In this document: one piece after another, positions 10,853-20,346 of the stretch
Numbering within the stretch: the first letter of the stretch is position 1
Layout of the letters: every line of letters starts with the position of its first letter
Assembly: GCA_011390365.1 (NCBI GenBank)
Contig: JAABSM010000005.1
Coordinates: 19,893 to 83,892, forward strand
Source: Gammaproteobacteria bacterium
GTDB lineage: Bacteria; Pseudomonadota; Gammaproteobacteria; Chromatiales; Chromatiaceae
Length of the DNA stretch: 64,000 bases
Reading direction: 5' to 3'
Notes under the pieces: generated by a model
Seen by the model: the letters and a program-made list of their open reading frames with translations, nothing else
Databases searched by the model: none
What the model was told of the DNA's origin: nothing
Translations under genes and position numbers: made by a program

Positions 10853-12001
10853 TTACTGTCCCTTTTCGGGCCCCTCCATGATTCGGGCGACCTGCCATTT
10901 GACCGGGTCGATTCGTACCATCCGCTGTTCGAACGGACCGGTCACGCCACTGGGCGGGCCGGCGGTATGGATCACCAGCAACACCAGATCGCCGTTGGTT
11001 TCGCGAAGCTGATAGAGCGGGTCGGCTCGCCGGTCGTGGGGGATGGGGGGCGTGAGGGGATGGCGCCGGGTGGTGAGATCGCGGGCATCGATCGCCACCG
11101 CTTCGGTGATCGCGGGGCTCCGTCCCCCGAACGGCGCCTCCAGCCCGACCAGCGTGTCGCCGGCGGGCAGATAGGCGAGGACGGCAAGGTCGAGGTCGGC
11201 GAGTGGCGGGAGGTCCTCCCAGCGTCGCTCGTCGGGGTAATAGGCGTAGGCGACGCCCCGCCCCATGAGAATGAGACGCCGCCGCTTTTGGTCAAAGGCG
11301 AGGGCCGAGGGCCAGCTCAGGGCCGGCAGGCCTTCGGCGACGGGGATCTCTTCGAAGCGATCGCCGTCGGCAATCCTGCCGAAACGGTGCAGGGTGGTGG
11401 CGTAGAGAAGCTCTCGCGCCGGGTCCCTGGCCAACTGGCGCAGGGGATAGGCGTCGACTTCGATCAGCCGCTCGCTCCCCTCTAGGGGGCCAGTGGCGGA
11501 AAAGCGGGCGATGCGGGCGGGTTGGGTATGGCGACGCTCGGGCGAGGGATGGACGGCGATGATGTCGAACGACGGCAGCGCGGCGGCGGTCAGCGTTGGC
11601 ATGGGCGGCGATGTCGGTTCGGCCTCCAGCCGAGGATCCCCCGTGAAGGCGCCTGGGGGCGTCAGATGGGGGACCACCATGTTGCCGAGCATCAAGGCCC
11701 ACAGCACCAGGCAGAAGGCCCCCTCGGTCACGAAGTAGGCGAAGAAGCCCCAGCGATCGCGCTCACGCTCGATCACCTCGACCCCGGTGATGGCCAGGGT
11801 CGTGGGCATGCCCAGCCCGCGGGCGAAACGCAGCCGGCGGGTAATGCGCCCGCGCCGCCTGGCCACCAGCAGCCGCGCCAGCCACATGGCGGGGAGCAGC
11901 ATCAGCGGCGTGAGCACCTTCGCCTCTTCCAGGGAAATAAGGATCGTCAGCGCCACGAACAGCACCAACTCGATCAGCAGGGTGGTTAACCAGAAGGCCA
12001 T
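10853..12001 (-). CDS. Hypothetical protein with N-terminal membrane segments
   Basis: 382 residues, no family recognised. The first 50 residues contain two hydrophobic segments (LIELVLFVALTILISL and LTPLMLLPAMWLARLL) and another lies at about 85-110. The remaining roughly 240 residues look soluble, with repeated aromatic/Asp-containing strands (RFGRIADGD, YAYYPDERRWEDLPP), which could be an incomplete beta-propeller outside the membrane. It is flanked by the sat terminator on one side and a long repeat-rich spacer on the other, so it is probably a single transcription unit. Confidence 0.6.
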   Translation of the reverse strand: MAFWLTTLLIELVLFVALTILISLEEAKVLTPLMLLPAMWLARLLVARRRGRITRRLRFARGLGMPTTLAITGVEVIERERDRWGFFAYFVTEGAFCLVLWALMLGNMVVPHLTPPGAFTGDPRLEAEPTSPPMPTLTAAALPSFDIIAVHPSPERRHTQPARIARFSATGPLEGSERLIEVDAYPLRQLARDPARELLYATTLHRFGRIADGDRFEEIPVAEGLPALSWPSALAFDQKRRRLILMGRGVAYAYYPDERRWEDLPPLADLDLAVLAYLPAGDTLVGLEAPFGGRSPAITEAVAIDARDLTTRRHPLTPPIPHDRRADPLYQLRETNGDLVLLVIHTAGPPSGVTGPFEQRMVRIDPVKWQVARIMEGPEKGQ

Positions 12002-12575
12002 GATTCCAATAAAATGCCGTTCGCCAAGGATGCGCAGCGCGAGGCTTGACTCGCGAACGCGCCTAGTGGCGCATCAAGCCGTGCGTGCCAATCTATTGTG
12101 CCAGATTCTTGGCCCATGAGTGCAACCCGTTGCCCGCCCAACGCGGTTTACCCTGACTTCATCATTTGAGCCGCGGATTAACGTCGATCAACACAGAGGT
12201 TTCAATTGGTTGACTCGATTGACTGATTGCACCCAGCAGGTGAACCAATGAGATTAGGTAACGGCCTGTTCTACATTCAACTATCCGCGCAACTCCGCGT
12301 TCATCCGCGGTTTATCGGTTTACGGGTTCTGAAGATCTCTCACGGAGACACGGAGATCACGGAAGACGGGCTCTCTGTGTGCTCCGTGCCTCTGTGAGAG
12401 GTTTTTGGGCTGGTGAAGATGCATGGAAAACTTATACACATCCGCGCTAGTGCAGCACCCGCAAAATAAGCAATAACACTATTTATATACAAATCAATAC
12501 CCTATTCCCCGCATTATTCATAATCACTTGGCGGGTGCCGCTAGCCCTTCGTCGCCGGTCCTTGAAAGGTACCGC
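12002..12575. other. 574-bp repeat-rich intergenic region
   Basis: No gene supported. It contains a GCGGATTAACG/CCGCGGTTTAT-type inverted pair (about 12170-12320) and an inverted repeat CTCTCACGGAGACACGGAG (12337) with TCCGTGCCTCTGTGAGAGG (about 12383-12401), whose relative lies at 44047-44117. It also contains an AT-rich patch (12463-12530) bounded by inverted CTAG...GCACCCGC ends. Confidence 0.6.
12337..12406. repeat. CACGGAGATCACGG inverted repeat, copy 1
   Basis: A roughly 70-nt imperfect palindrome (CTCTCACGGAGACACGGAG ... CTCCGTGCCTCTGTGAGAG) ending in a T-run. The same structure occurs at 44047-44117, so it is a dispersed hairpin family. It could terminate transcription. Confidence 0.7.
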
Positions 12576-13202
12576 TCATCGCGAATACCACACAAGCCGA
12601 ATCGCCAGCCCCAGCAACACGCCGCCGGCAATCCCTTCCAGTACCCGGCGCGAACGGGGGCTGCTGAAGACGGCGCGACCGATCACGCCGCTGGTGGCGG
12701 CGATGGCGCCGAACACCAGCAGCGCGGCGAGGATGAAGAGCGCACCCAGCAACAGCATCTGGGCGACCATGGAACCCCGGGCGGGGTCGGCGAACTGGGG
12801 CAGAAAGGCGAGAAAGAAGATCGAGACCTTGGGATTGGTGAGGTTCATGATCACGCCGCGACGGTAGAGCGCCCCCGCCTGAACCTGGCGCGGGGCGGCG
12901 GAGCCCGCTGGGGCAAGAGCGGCGCGAAAGGCGCCCCAGGCGAGATAGCCCAGATAGGCCGCGCCCAGCCAGCGCAGCAGATCAAAGGCCAGCGGCGTGG
13001 TCTCCAGCACCGCCGCCACGCCGAACGCGGCCAGTGCGGTGTGGCCGAGCAAGCCGGTACACAGACCGAGGGTCACCAGCAGGCCGGCGCGCGGCCCCTC
13101 GACCATGCCCAGGGTGAGCACGAACAGATTATCCGGCCCTGGAGCCAGGGCCAGCAGCAGCGAGGCGCCGAAAAACAGCAGCAGGCCGTCGACGGGGATC
13201 AA
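12576..13202 (-). CDS. LysE/RhtB-family amino-acid exporter
   Basis: 208 residues with about six hydrophobic segments. The N-terminal signature LALAPGPDNLFVLT is characteristic of LysE/RhtB translocators, which export amino acids or their analogues across the inner membrane. MNLTNPKVSIFFLAFLPQF is also typical. No ATG fits. I place the start at TTG 13202, which gives the usual family length and lies 8 nt after the yggS stop on the same strand, so translation is probably coupled. The substrate is unknown. Confidence 0.85.
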   Translation of the reverse strand: MIPVDGLLLFFGASLLLALAPGPDNLFVLTLGMVEGPRAGLLVTLGLCTGLLGHTALAAFGVAAVLETTPLAFDLLRWLGAAYLGYLAWGAFRAALAPAGSAAPRQVQAGALYRRGVIMNLTNPKVSIFFLAFLPQFADPARGSMVAQMLLLGALFILAALLVFGAIAATSGVIGRAVFSSPRSRRVLEGIAGGVLLGLAIRLVWYSR

Positions 13203-13210
13203 GCCCGGTA

Positions 13211-13909
13211 TCAGCTGTCGTTGCGCGGACCAAATACCGCGGTACCGATGCGCACGGTGGTCGCCCCCTCGGCGATGGCCGCCTCCAGGTCGCCGGACAT
13301 GCCCATGGAGAGGGTTGGCAAGGGGAGCTCGGGCGTCGCCAGCCGATCCCGCAGTTGACGCAGACGGGCGAAGGGGGCGCGCTGCGCCTCGATGCTTTCC
13401 CGCCAGCTTGGCAGTGTCATCAAACCTTCCAGGGAGAGACCCGGCAGCGCCGCGATCTCCTTCGCCGCCGCCTCGGCATCCGCCATTTCGATGCCGCCCT
13501 TGCTCCGCGCCAGATCCACGTTGACCTGGAGGCAGACCTTGAGCGGCGGCAGGCCCTCGGGTCGCTGATCGGAGAGGCGGCGGGCATGCTTGAGGCTGTC
13601 GAGGCCATGCACCCAGGCGAAGTTCTCGGCGATCAGGCGGGTCTTGTTGCTCTGAATACGACCGATGAAGTGCCACTCGATGTCGGCACGGGTGATGGCG
13701 GCGATCTTGTCCACCGCCTCCTGGATGTAACTCTCGCCGAAACACCGCTGGCCATGGGCGTTGGCGGCGAGGATCTCATCGGCTGAGCGGGTCTTGCTAA
13801 CCGCCAGCAGGCGCACGGAACCTGGGGTACGGGCAAAGCGCAGCTCGGCGTCGGCGATGCGTCGCCGGACCTGATCGAGATGCTGGGGAATGGAAAATGG
13901 CTCGGACAT
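13211..13909 (-). CDS. yggS: PLP homeostasis protein YggS/PROSC
   Basis: 232-residue cytosolic PLP-binding protein of the alanine-racemase-like TIM-barrel fold that buffers pyridoxal phosphate. The PLP-lysine region is LLAVSKTRSADEI, with the conserved FGESYIQEAVDK and HFIGRIQSNKT. The start at 13909 gives the usual length. It is divergent from pilT, a common gammaproteobacterial arrangement, but the usual partner proC is replaced by a LysE-type exporter. Confidence 0.95.
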   Translation of the reverse strand: MSEPFSIPQHLDQVRRRIADAELRFARTPGSVRLLAVSKTRSADEILAANAHGQRCFGESYIQEAVDKIAAITRADIEWHFIGRIQSNKTRLIAENFAWVHGLDSLKHARRLSDQRPEGLPPLKVCLQVNVDLARSKGGIEMADAEAAAKEIAALPGLSLEGLMTLPSWRESIEAQRAPFARLRQLRDRLATPELPLPTLSMGMSGDLEAAIAEGATTVRIGTAVFGPRNDS

Positions 13910-14058
13910 GGACAAAAACCGGGGTTGATCGTTTATACTCTCACTGAACAAATGTGCGTTGCACCCTGAAGTGTACACGAAAAAGTGATAACTTCGAGCC
14001 CCAGGCGCCACTGGAGCTGGCGCGACGCGTGACTCATAAGACAGGAAGAGGAAACTCG

Positions 14059-15096
14059 ATGGATATCGCCGAACTGCTCGCCTTCAGCGTCAAGAACAAG
14101 GCCTCGGACCTTCACCTATCGGCCGGCCTGCCGCCGATGATCCGCGTCGACGGCGACGTACGACGCATCAACGTGCCGCCAATGGAGCACAAGGAGGTCC
14201 ACTCGCTGGTCTATGACATCATGAACGACAAGCAGCGCAAGGACTTCGAAGAGTTCCTGGAGACCGACTTCTCGTTCGCCATCCCCGGCCTGGCCCGCTT
14301 TCGTGTCAACGCCTTCAACCAGAACCGAGGTTCCGGCGCGGTATTCCGCACCATCCCCTCCAAGGTGCTGACCCTGGAGGAGCTCAACGCGCCGGACATC
14401 TTCAAGGAGCTGGTGCAGGTCTCGCGCGGCCTGATCCTGGTCACCGGCCCGACCGGCTCGGGCAAATCGACCACCCTGGCGGCGATGGTCGACTACATCA
14501 ACGACACCGAGTATGGCCATATCCTCACCATCGAGGACCCCATCGAGTTCGTTCACCAGAGCAAGAAGTGCCTGATCAACCAGCGCGAGGTACACCGCGA
14601 CACCCTCGGCTTCTCCCACGCGCTGCGATCCGCCCTGCGCCAGGACCCTGACTCCATTCTGGTGGGCGAGATGCGCGACCTGGAGACCATCGAGCTGGCG
14701 CTGACCGCCGCCGAAACCGGGCACGTGGTGTTCGGCACCCTGCACACCAGCTCGGCGGCCAAGACCATCAACCGTATCATCGACGTCTTTCCCGCCGCCG
14801 AAAAGGCGATGGTGCGCTCCATGCTGTCGGAGTCGATCGTGGCGGTGGTCGCCCAGACCCTGCTCAAGAAGGTGGGCGGCGGGCGTGTCGCGGCGCATGA
14901 GATCATGCGCGGCACCCCCGCCATTCGCAACCTGATCCGCGAAGACAAGGTGGCGCAGATGTACTCGTCGATTCAGACCGGCCAGTCCATCGGCATGCAG
15001 ACCCTGGACCAGAATCTGGCGGACCTGCTCAAGAAGGGGATGATCACCAAGCAAGACGCCTTCCTCAAGGCGGCCAACAAGGATCAGTTCAAGTAA
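14059..15096 (+). CDS. pilT: Type IV pilus retraction ATPase PilT
   Basis: Hexameric cytoplasmic ATPase that depolymerises type IV pili, powering twitching. 345 residues. It starts at the ATG after GAGGAAA (N-terminus MDIAELLAFSVKNKASDLHL). Walker A GPTGSGKST is at 130-138. The Walker B region is DPDSILVGEMRD, and the retraction-specific AIRNLIRE motif is near 295. It is transcribed divergently from yggS and followed by pilU. Confidence 0.97.
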   Translation: MDIAELLAFSVKNKASDLHLSAGLPPMIRVDGDVRRINVPPMEHKEVHSLVYDIMNDKQRKDFEEFLETDFSFAIPGLARFRVNAFNQNRGSGAVFRTIPSKVLTLEELNAPDIFKELVQVSRGLILVTGPTGSGKSTTLAAMVDYINDTEYGHILTIEDPIEFVHQSKKCLINQREVHRDTLGFSHALRSALRQDPDSILVGEMRDLETIELALTAAETGHVVFGTLHTSSAAKTINRIIDVFPAAEKAMVRSMLSESIVAVVAQTLLKKVGGGRVAAHEIMRGTPAIRNLIREDKVAQMYSSIQTGQSIGMQTLDQNLADLLKKGMITKQDAFLKAANKDQFK

Positions 15097-15168
15097 TCGA
15101 CCCGGCGCGAGACGTCGGGCCATCATCTTCAGCGACCGCCAGAGCCCAAAGCGGGGAGAATCAGGTAA

Positions 15169-16293
15169 ATGGAGTTCAACAAAGTCCTCAAATTGATGGT
15201 GCAAAAGAAGGCATCCGACCTCTTCGTGATCGCCGGCATGCCGCCGAGCATGAAGGTCGATGGTCGGCTGGTTCCCATCTCCAAATCGAAACTCGACCCT
15301 GATCAGTGCGAAGAGCTGATCACCAGCCTGATGGACCCGGGACAGCGGGAGGAGTTCTACTCCACCAAGGAGTGCAACTTCGCCATCGGACGCCCGGAGA
15401 TCGGGCGCTTTCGCGTCAGCGCCTATGTGCAGCGCGGCACCGTGGCGATGGTGGTGCGGCGTATCGAGAGCAAGATCCCCAACTTCGAGGAACTCAATCT
15501 GCCGCCGATCCTGGCCGACCTCGCCATGACCAAGCGCGGGCTGATCATCTTCGTCGGCGCCACCGGCACCGGCAAATCGACCTCGCTGGCCTCCATGGTC
15601 GGCTACCGCAACCACAACAGCACCGGCCACATCATCACCATCGAGGACCCGGTGGAGTTCACCCATGAACACGCGGGCTGTATCGTCAGTCAGCGGGAGG
15701 TCGGGGTGGATACCGAATCCTTCGACGTCGCCCTGAAGAACACCCTGCGTCAGGCCCCGGACGTGATCCTGATCGGCGAGGTCCGCAGCCGCCAGACCAT
15801 GGAGAACGCCCTGGTCTTCGCCGAGACCGGCCACCTCTGCCTGGCAACCCTGCACGCCAACAACGCCAACCAGGCGATCGACCGGATCATCAACTTCTTC
15901 CCCGAAGAGGCGCGGGAACAGGCCTTCATGGACCTCTCCCTCAACATGCGCGGCATCATCGCCCAGCAACTGGTGCGCACCGCCGACGGCAAGGGGCGGC
16001 GCGCGGTGCTGGAGGTGCTGGTGGGCACGCCGCTGGCATCCGACCTGATCCGCAAGGGCGAGGTACACAAGCTCAAGGACCTGATGAAGCGCTCCAACGA
16101 GCAGGGCATGATCACCTTCGACCAGGCCCTCTACAACCTCTATCAGGACGGCATCATCACCTACGAAGACGCCCTGCGCAGCGCCGACTCCCCCAATGAG
16201 GTGCGCCTGATGATCAAACTCAACAGCGGCGACGCCGACAAACTCTCCGCCGAGACCGACGGCATCACGCTTATGGATGAAGAGGAGTTCTAG
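15169..16293 (+). CDS. pilU: Type IV pilus retraction ATPase PilU
   Basis: PilT paralogue that assists pilus retraction with PilT. 374 residues. Walker A is GATGTGKSTS, the Asp box is THEHAGCIVSQREVGVDT, and the Walker B region is APDVILIGEVRS. The longer acidic C-terminus distinguishes it from PilT, and the AIRNLIRE motif is replaced by the PilU-type ASDLIRKGEVH. It lies 72 nt after pilT with its own GGGGAG site. The pilT-pilU pair is standard in gammaproteobacteria with type IV pili. Confidence 0.96.
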   Translation: MEFNKVLKLMVQKKASDLFVIAGMPPSMKVDGRLVPISKSKLDPDQCEELITSLMDPGQREEFYSTKECNFAIGRPEIGRFRVSAYVQRGTVAMVVRRIESKIPNFEELNLPPILADLAMTKRGLIIFVGATGTGKSTSLASMVGYRNHNSTGHIITIEDPVEFTHEHAGCIVSQREVGVDTESFDVALKNTLRQAPDVILIGEVRSRQTMENALVFAETGHLCLATLHANNANQAIDRIINFFPEEAREQAFMDLSLNMRGIIAQQLVRTADGKGRRAVLEVLVGTPLASDLIRKGEVHKLKDLMKRSNEQGMITFDQALYNLYQDGIITYEDALRSADSPNEVRLMIKLNSGDADKLSAETDGITLMDEEEF

Positions 16294-16307
16294 GCGAATC
16301 GCGGCGT

Positions 16308-16607
16308 TTAATCGACCCGCGGAAAGAGCCCGTCGAGGGTCTCACCGCGGCGCGGCTCCGCCATCATCTCCGCCACCCGCTCGCGCCACTTGAGATAGTG
16401 CTCCGTCTCCTTGTGGGCCATCGCCCCCTGGGCGCCGACATAGGCCTCATAGAGGACAAACCGGCTCTTGTCCTGGGGATCCTGCAAGACATCGAAGCGC
16501 ACATTCCCCCCCTCCAGCACCGAGTGTTCGTGATTCTCCCGCGTTGCCTCGATAAAGGCATCCACCTGATCGGGCTTCACCCGCACATGAACCAGCGTGA
16601 CCTGCAT
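16308..16607 (-). CDS. Antibiotic biosynthesis monooxygenase (ABM) domain protein
   Basis: 99 residues, a single ABM/dimeric alpha-beta barrel domain of the YgiN/LsrG type (VTLVHVRVKPDQVDAFIEAT ... RFVLYEAYVG). Relatives include quinol monooxygenases and the autoinducer-2-degrading isomerase LsrG. The actual substrate is unknown. It stands alone, convergent with pilU. Confidence 0.85.
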   Translation of the reverse strand: MQVTLVHVRVKPDQVDAFIEATRENHEHSVLEGGNVRFDVLQDPQDKSRFVLYEAYVGAQGAMAHKETEHYLKWRERVAEMMAEPRRGETLDGLFPRVD

Positions 16608-16717
16608 GACTCCCCTCCTGTTGGTTATTCAAAGCTGGGCCGGTCGGGAGTTGAACTCCCAAGCGGCATGAGGATAGCTCGCCCAACGACTCACCCGCCA
16701 CTTCTCCATCAGAACGC

Positions 16718-16742
16718 AAAAAGCCGTGCAAGGCACGGCTTT
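16718..16742 (-). terminator. Rho-independent terminator of rpmB-rpmG
   Basis: On the minus strand: AAGCCGTGC, CTT loop, GCACGGCTTTTTG. A 9-bp stem with a T-run, about 80 nt after the rpmG stop codon. Confidence 0.85.
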
Positions 16743-16819
16743 CAGGGCGACATCCTTCGATGTCGGGATCGCGACAGGGCGCGGGACGGAGGGTCCAGAG
16801 CCTCCGCGCTCCGCCGAAT

Positions 16820-16975
16820 CTACTTGATTTTCGCTTCCTTGTACATCACATGCTTGCGAATCTTGGGATCGAATTTCTTGATCTCCATCTTGCCCGGCAT
16901 GTTGCGCTTGTTCTTGGTGGTGGTGTAGAAGTGGCCGGTGCCCGCGCTGGATACCAGTCTGATCTTATCTCTCAT
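16820..16975 (-). CDS. rpmG: 50S ribosomal protein L33
   Basis: 51 residues, starting [20 protein letters not shown]. This is the zinc-free L33 form without the CxxC pairs, as in E. coli. It ends with [10 protein letters not shown]. It sits 10 nt after rpmB on the same strand and shares its promoter and terminator. Confidence 0.97.
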   Translation of the reverse strand: MRDKIRLVSSAGTGHFYTTTKNKRNMPGKMEIKKFDPKIRKHVMYKEAKIK

Positions 16976-16985
16976 GATTGACTCC

Positions 16986-17222
16986 TCAAATCTTCTCGCC
17001 GCGGGCGCGCATATCCCCGAGAACGGCATCTATGCCCTTCTTGTCGATGATGCGCATCCCCTTGGAAGAGACGCGCAGGCGCACCCAGCGATTTTCGCTC
17101 TCTACCCAGAAGCGGTGATGGTGCAAGTTGGGCAAGAAACGGCGTCTGGTCTTGTTGTGGGCGTGAGAAACGTTGTTTCCGACGACCGGGCGCTTCCCGG
17201 TAACCTGGCAAATTCTGGACAT
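16986..17222 (-). CDS. rpmB: 50S ribosomal protein L28
   Basis: 78 residues, starting [20 protein letters not shown], typical of gammaproteobacterial L28 in length and sequence. First gene of the rpmB-rpmG operon. Confidence 0.98.
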   Translation of the reverse strand: MSRICQVTGKRPVVGNNVSHAHNKTRRRFLPNLHHHRFWVESENRWVRLRVSSKGMRIIDKKGIDAVLGDMRARGEKI

Positions 17223-17275
17223 CTGACTAATCCTCGATAACCTGTATCACCCCCCAGGGGGAGGAAAGGGCGGGG

Positions 17276-17305
17276 ATTCTGCCCGAGAACCATGCGCCTT
17301 GTCAA
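17276..17305 (-). promoter_or_regulatory. Putative sigma70 promoter of rpmB-rpmG
   Basis: On the minus strand TTGACA (17305-17300), an 18-nt spacer, then CAGAAT (17281-17276), about 54 nt before the rpmB start. A perfect -35 and good spacing make it convincing for a ribosomal protein operon. Confidence 0.7.
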
Positions 17306-17480
17306 GCGTCGATTCCGTTTCCAACGATTTTGCAGCGCCGGACCTTATTCGATCGGCGATACGTGCAACAAGGATAATAACCCAATATGACCGTTCGATG
17401 TAAGCCTCGAGTAGCTTCGGTTACAGGAAAGGCGCCGCCGATCCATCGCCCTTTCCCCCAAAAATATTGATCTCACTCAA

Positions 17481-17508
17481 TTGCGATAATGGCGCGAAGT
17501 GATATGAT
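17481..17508 (+). promoter_or_regulatory. Putative sigma70 promoter for the DUF2202 gene
   Basis: TTGCGA (17481-17486), a 16-nt spacer, then TATGAT (17503-17508), 57 nt before the start codon. It lies in the rpmB/DUF2202 divergent spacer, of which the remainder shows no gene. Confidence 0.5.
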
Positions 17509-17565
17509 CTGGATGTCGAAGCGGCAAATCCCGCTTCCCCTTGAATCTGACGAGAGGAAATTGTC

Positions 17566-18300
17566 ATGCGAAAAAAGGAATTTTCCATTGCAAGCCCGCA
17601 TCGCACTCGCACTCGCACTCGCACCGCCCGCATCCGAGATGGCGCGATTTGGCGGCTAATGGCGGCCGCAGCATTGATGCTCATTTGCGGCCTGGCTTCC
17701 GCCTCGCCTCCCCATCAACCCGCTACCGGCCATCACCCGCCCTCCGCCACTCCCTCGCCGGACGAGCAGGAGACCCTGCGCTTCCTGCTTGAGCAGCGCA
17801 GGCTTGTTCGCGACATCTACCGCCATCTGCATGGTGCATGGGAGATCCCCGCCTTTGCCGACTTGGCCGGGGCCGAACAGCGGGGCATCGGCGAACTCCA
17901 GCGTCTTCACCGCCAGCTGCGCCTCCGGCATCTCCCCGCCGATGGTGAGCCGGGGATATTCGCCGATCCAGCGCTGGGCCAGCTCTACCGGCGCCTGCTC
18001 ACCCAGGGGCTCTTCGACATCCGAGAGGCGCTGGAGCTTGGCGCGCTCATCGAGGAGATGTCGATCATCGATCTGCGTGACGCCATCGACGAGAGCCGTT
18101 CCCATCGCCTCGACCAGATCTACATCGCCCTGCTGGGTAACGCCTACGCGCACCTGCGGGCGATCCACCGCCAACTGGCGCGCAGCGGCGTGGATTACCA
18201 GCCGCGATTGCTGCCGCGGGAAGGGCTGGAGGCGATCCTCAATAACGCCCTGGTCTCCCCAGAGCCCTCGCTGGATCTGATCTCCCAGGTCTCGCTGTAG
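17566..18300 (+). CDS. DUF2202 (ferritin-like) exported protein
   Basis: 244 residues. The start at ATG 17566 follows a strong GAGAGGAAA site. The N-terminus is long and basic with an RTRTRTRT run, then a hydrophobic signal or anchor segment (MAAAALMLICGLASAS, residues 32-47). The rest is a DUF2202 four-helix domain, with LLEQRRLVRDIYRHLHGAW, AEQRGIGELQRL and ALELGALIEEMSIIDLRDAI matching the family pattern. DUF2202 is ferritin-like by fold; metal binding has not been shown for most members. The family role is unknown. The N-terminal run comes from a tandem CGCACT repeat. Confidence 0.8.
   Translation: MRKKEFSIASPHRTRTRTRTARIRDGAIWRLMAAAALMLICGLASASPPHQPATGHHPPSATPSPDEQETLRFLLEQRRLVRDIYRHLHGAWEIPAFADLAGAEQRGIGELQRLHRQLRLRHLPADGEPGIFADPALGQLYRRLLTQGLFDIREALELGALIEEMSIIDLRDAIDESRSHRLDQIYIALLGNAYAHLRAIHRQLARSGVDYQPRLLPREGLEAILNNALVSPEPSLDLISQVSL
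17592..17615 (+). repeat. Tandem hexanucleotide CGCACT repeat inside a CDS
   Basis: About four CGCACT-type units encode the RTRTRTRT run before the signal segment. A six-base unit keeps the frame when the copy number changes, so slippage would alter only the length of the basic stretch. Confidence 0.7.
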
Positions 18301-18427
18301 CCGCCGGTAGTTTGGTGTAAAATCCCCCTGATCCATTCACAAACCACCGTTTCGCGACACCACGCAAGATGGCGGTTCGATACCATCCCGACATTCCGAC
18401 CATACTCTGACAAACGGGGCTAGAACC

Positions 18428-19370
<943 letters not shown>

Positions 19371-19496
19371 ATGACGGCGTCAAGAAAGGTGATCCAGGCA
19401 CGGCGGCCAATTCCAGCGGCTCAGCACCTTCAAGCGACCGAGCCCTCCCCCCACCCCCTCTACCTCGGTGAGAGGGAGCACTGGGACACGCCTTGA

Positions 19497-20213
19497 ATGG
19501 TCGAAATGGCACGCCAGCTCACCCTGCCGATCGGTCTCAAGCGGCGCACCCGCCTTGACCGCTTCATCGTCGGCCCCAACGCCCCCGCCCTGGCCGCGGT
19601 AGGAGAGAGCATCAAAGGCGAGGGCGAACCCCTGATCTACCTCTGGGGGCGCGCCGCCACCGGCAAGAGCCACCTGCTGCTGGGCGCCGCCGCCGAGATC
19701 GCGGAACAGGGCGGAACCCCGGCCTACCTGCCGCTGCGGGATGCCGAAACACTCGACCCGGCGATGCTCGACGGCCTGGAACGGATGGCCCTGGTGTGCC
19801 TGGACGACATCGAATCCATCGCCGGACAGGCGGCCTGGGAAGAAGGCCTCTTCGACCTCTTCAACCGCCTACGCGCCGCCTCGGTACCGCTGCTGGTGAG
19901 CGCCGCCCAGCCGCCGACGGAACTCCCGCTAACCCTGCCCGACCTGGCCTCGCGCCTGACTTGGGGGGCGACCTTTCACCTCGCCCCACTGGACGACAAC
20001 GAGCGCCGCACCATCCTTATCGATGCCGCGCGCGAGCTGGGCATGACCCTGCCGCGGGCCTCCGCCGAGTTCCTGCTGCGCCACTACTCCCGGGATCCGC
20101 ACCGACTCATCGCCTTTCTCGACCGCCTCGACGCCGCCACCCTGGCCGCCCAGCATCGCCCCACCATCCCCTTCATCAAACGGCTGCTGGAAGCGCCGGA
20201 AACGGCCGACTGA
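19497..20213 (+). CDS. hda: DnaA regulatory inactivator Hda
   Basis: 238 residues, a AAA+ DnaA paralogue that, with the DNA-loaded beta clamp, stimulates ATP hydrolysis on DnaA and prevents re-initiation. The clamp-binding motif QLTLPI is at the very N-terminus (residues 7-12). Walker A is WGRAATGKSHLL, and the Walker B-like sequence is LVCLDDIESI. Two ATGs are possible, 19497 and 19506; both retain the clamp motif. The gap after wrbA contains a degenerate CCCTCT/GAGAGGG repeat. Confidence 0.93.
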   Translation: MVEMARQLTLPIGLKRRTRLDRFIVGPNAPALAAVGESIKGEGEPLIYLWGRAATGKSHLLLGAAAEIAEQGGTPAYLPLRDAETLDPAMLDGLERMALVCLDDIESIAGQAAWEEGLFDLFNRLRAASVPLLVSAAQPPTELPLTLPDLASRLTWGATFHLAPLDDNERRTILIDAARELGMTLPRASAEFLLRHYSRDPHRLIAFLDRLDAATLAAQHRPTIPFIKRLLEAPETAD

Positions 20214-20346
20214 AAGAATATTAGCATCCGCGAATATTTAAATAAGCTATATCAATCATTTAACGCTTGCATCCGCCCGCAAAAAGTCGCAGGATAGCTC
20301 ATTTGGACCCCATTCCCTTCCAGAACGATCTGAAGCAGTAGGCCCC

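Noticed and set aside
11124-11702. Alternative frames opposite the 10853-12001 gene
   Set aside because: The minus-strand 382-residue frame has membrane segments and consistent codon bias; the others are shadows.
14116-16068. 650-residue minus-strand open frame across pilT and pilU
   Set aside because: Antisense to two clearly conserved ATPases; long only because GC-rich codon bias removes stops. No recognisable motif.
16630-16720. Possible tRNA on the minus strand (GGGAGTTCAACTCCC)
   Set aside because: The T-arm-like piece has a 5-nt loop and no acceptor, D- or anticodon arm could be built around it.
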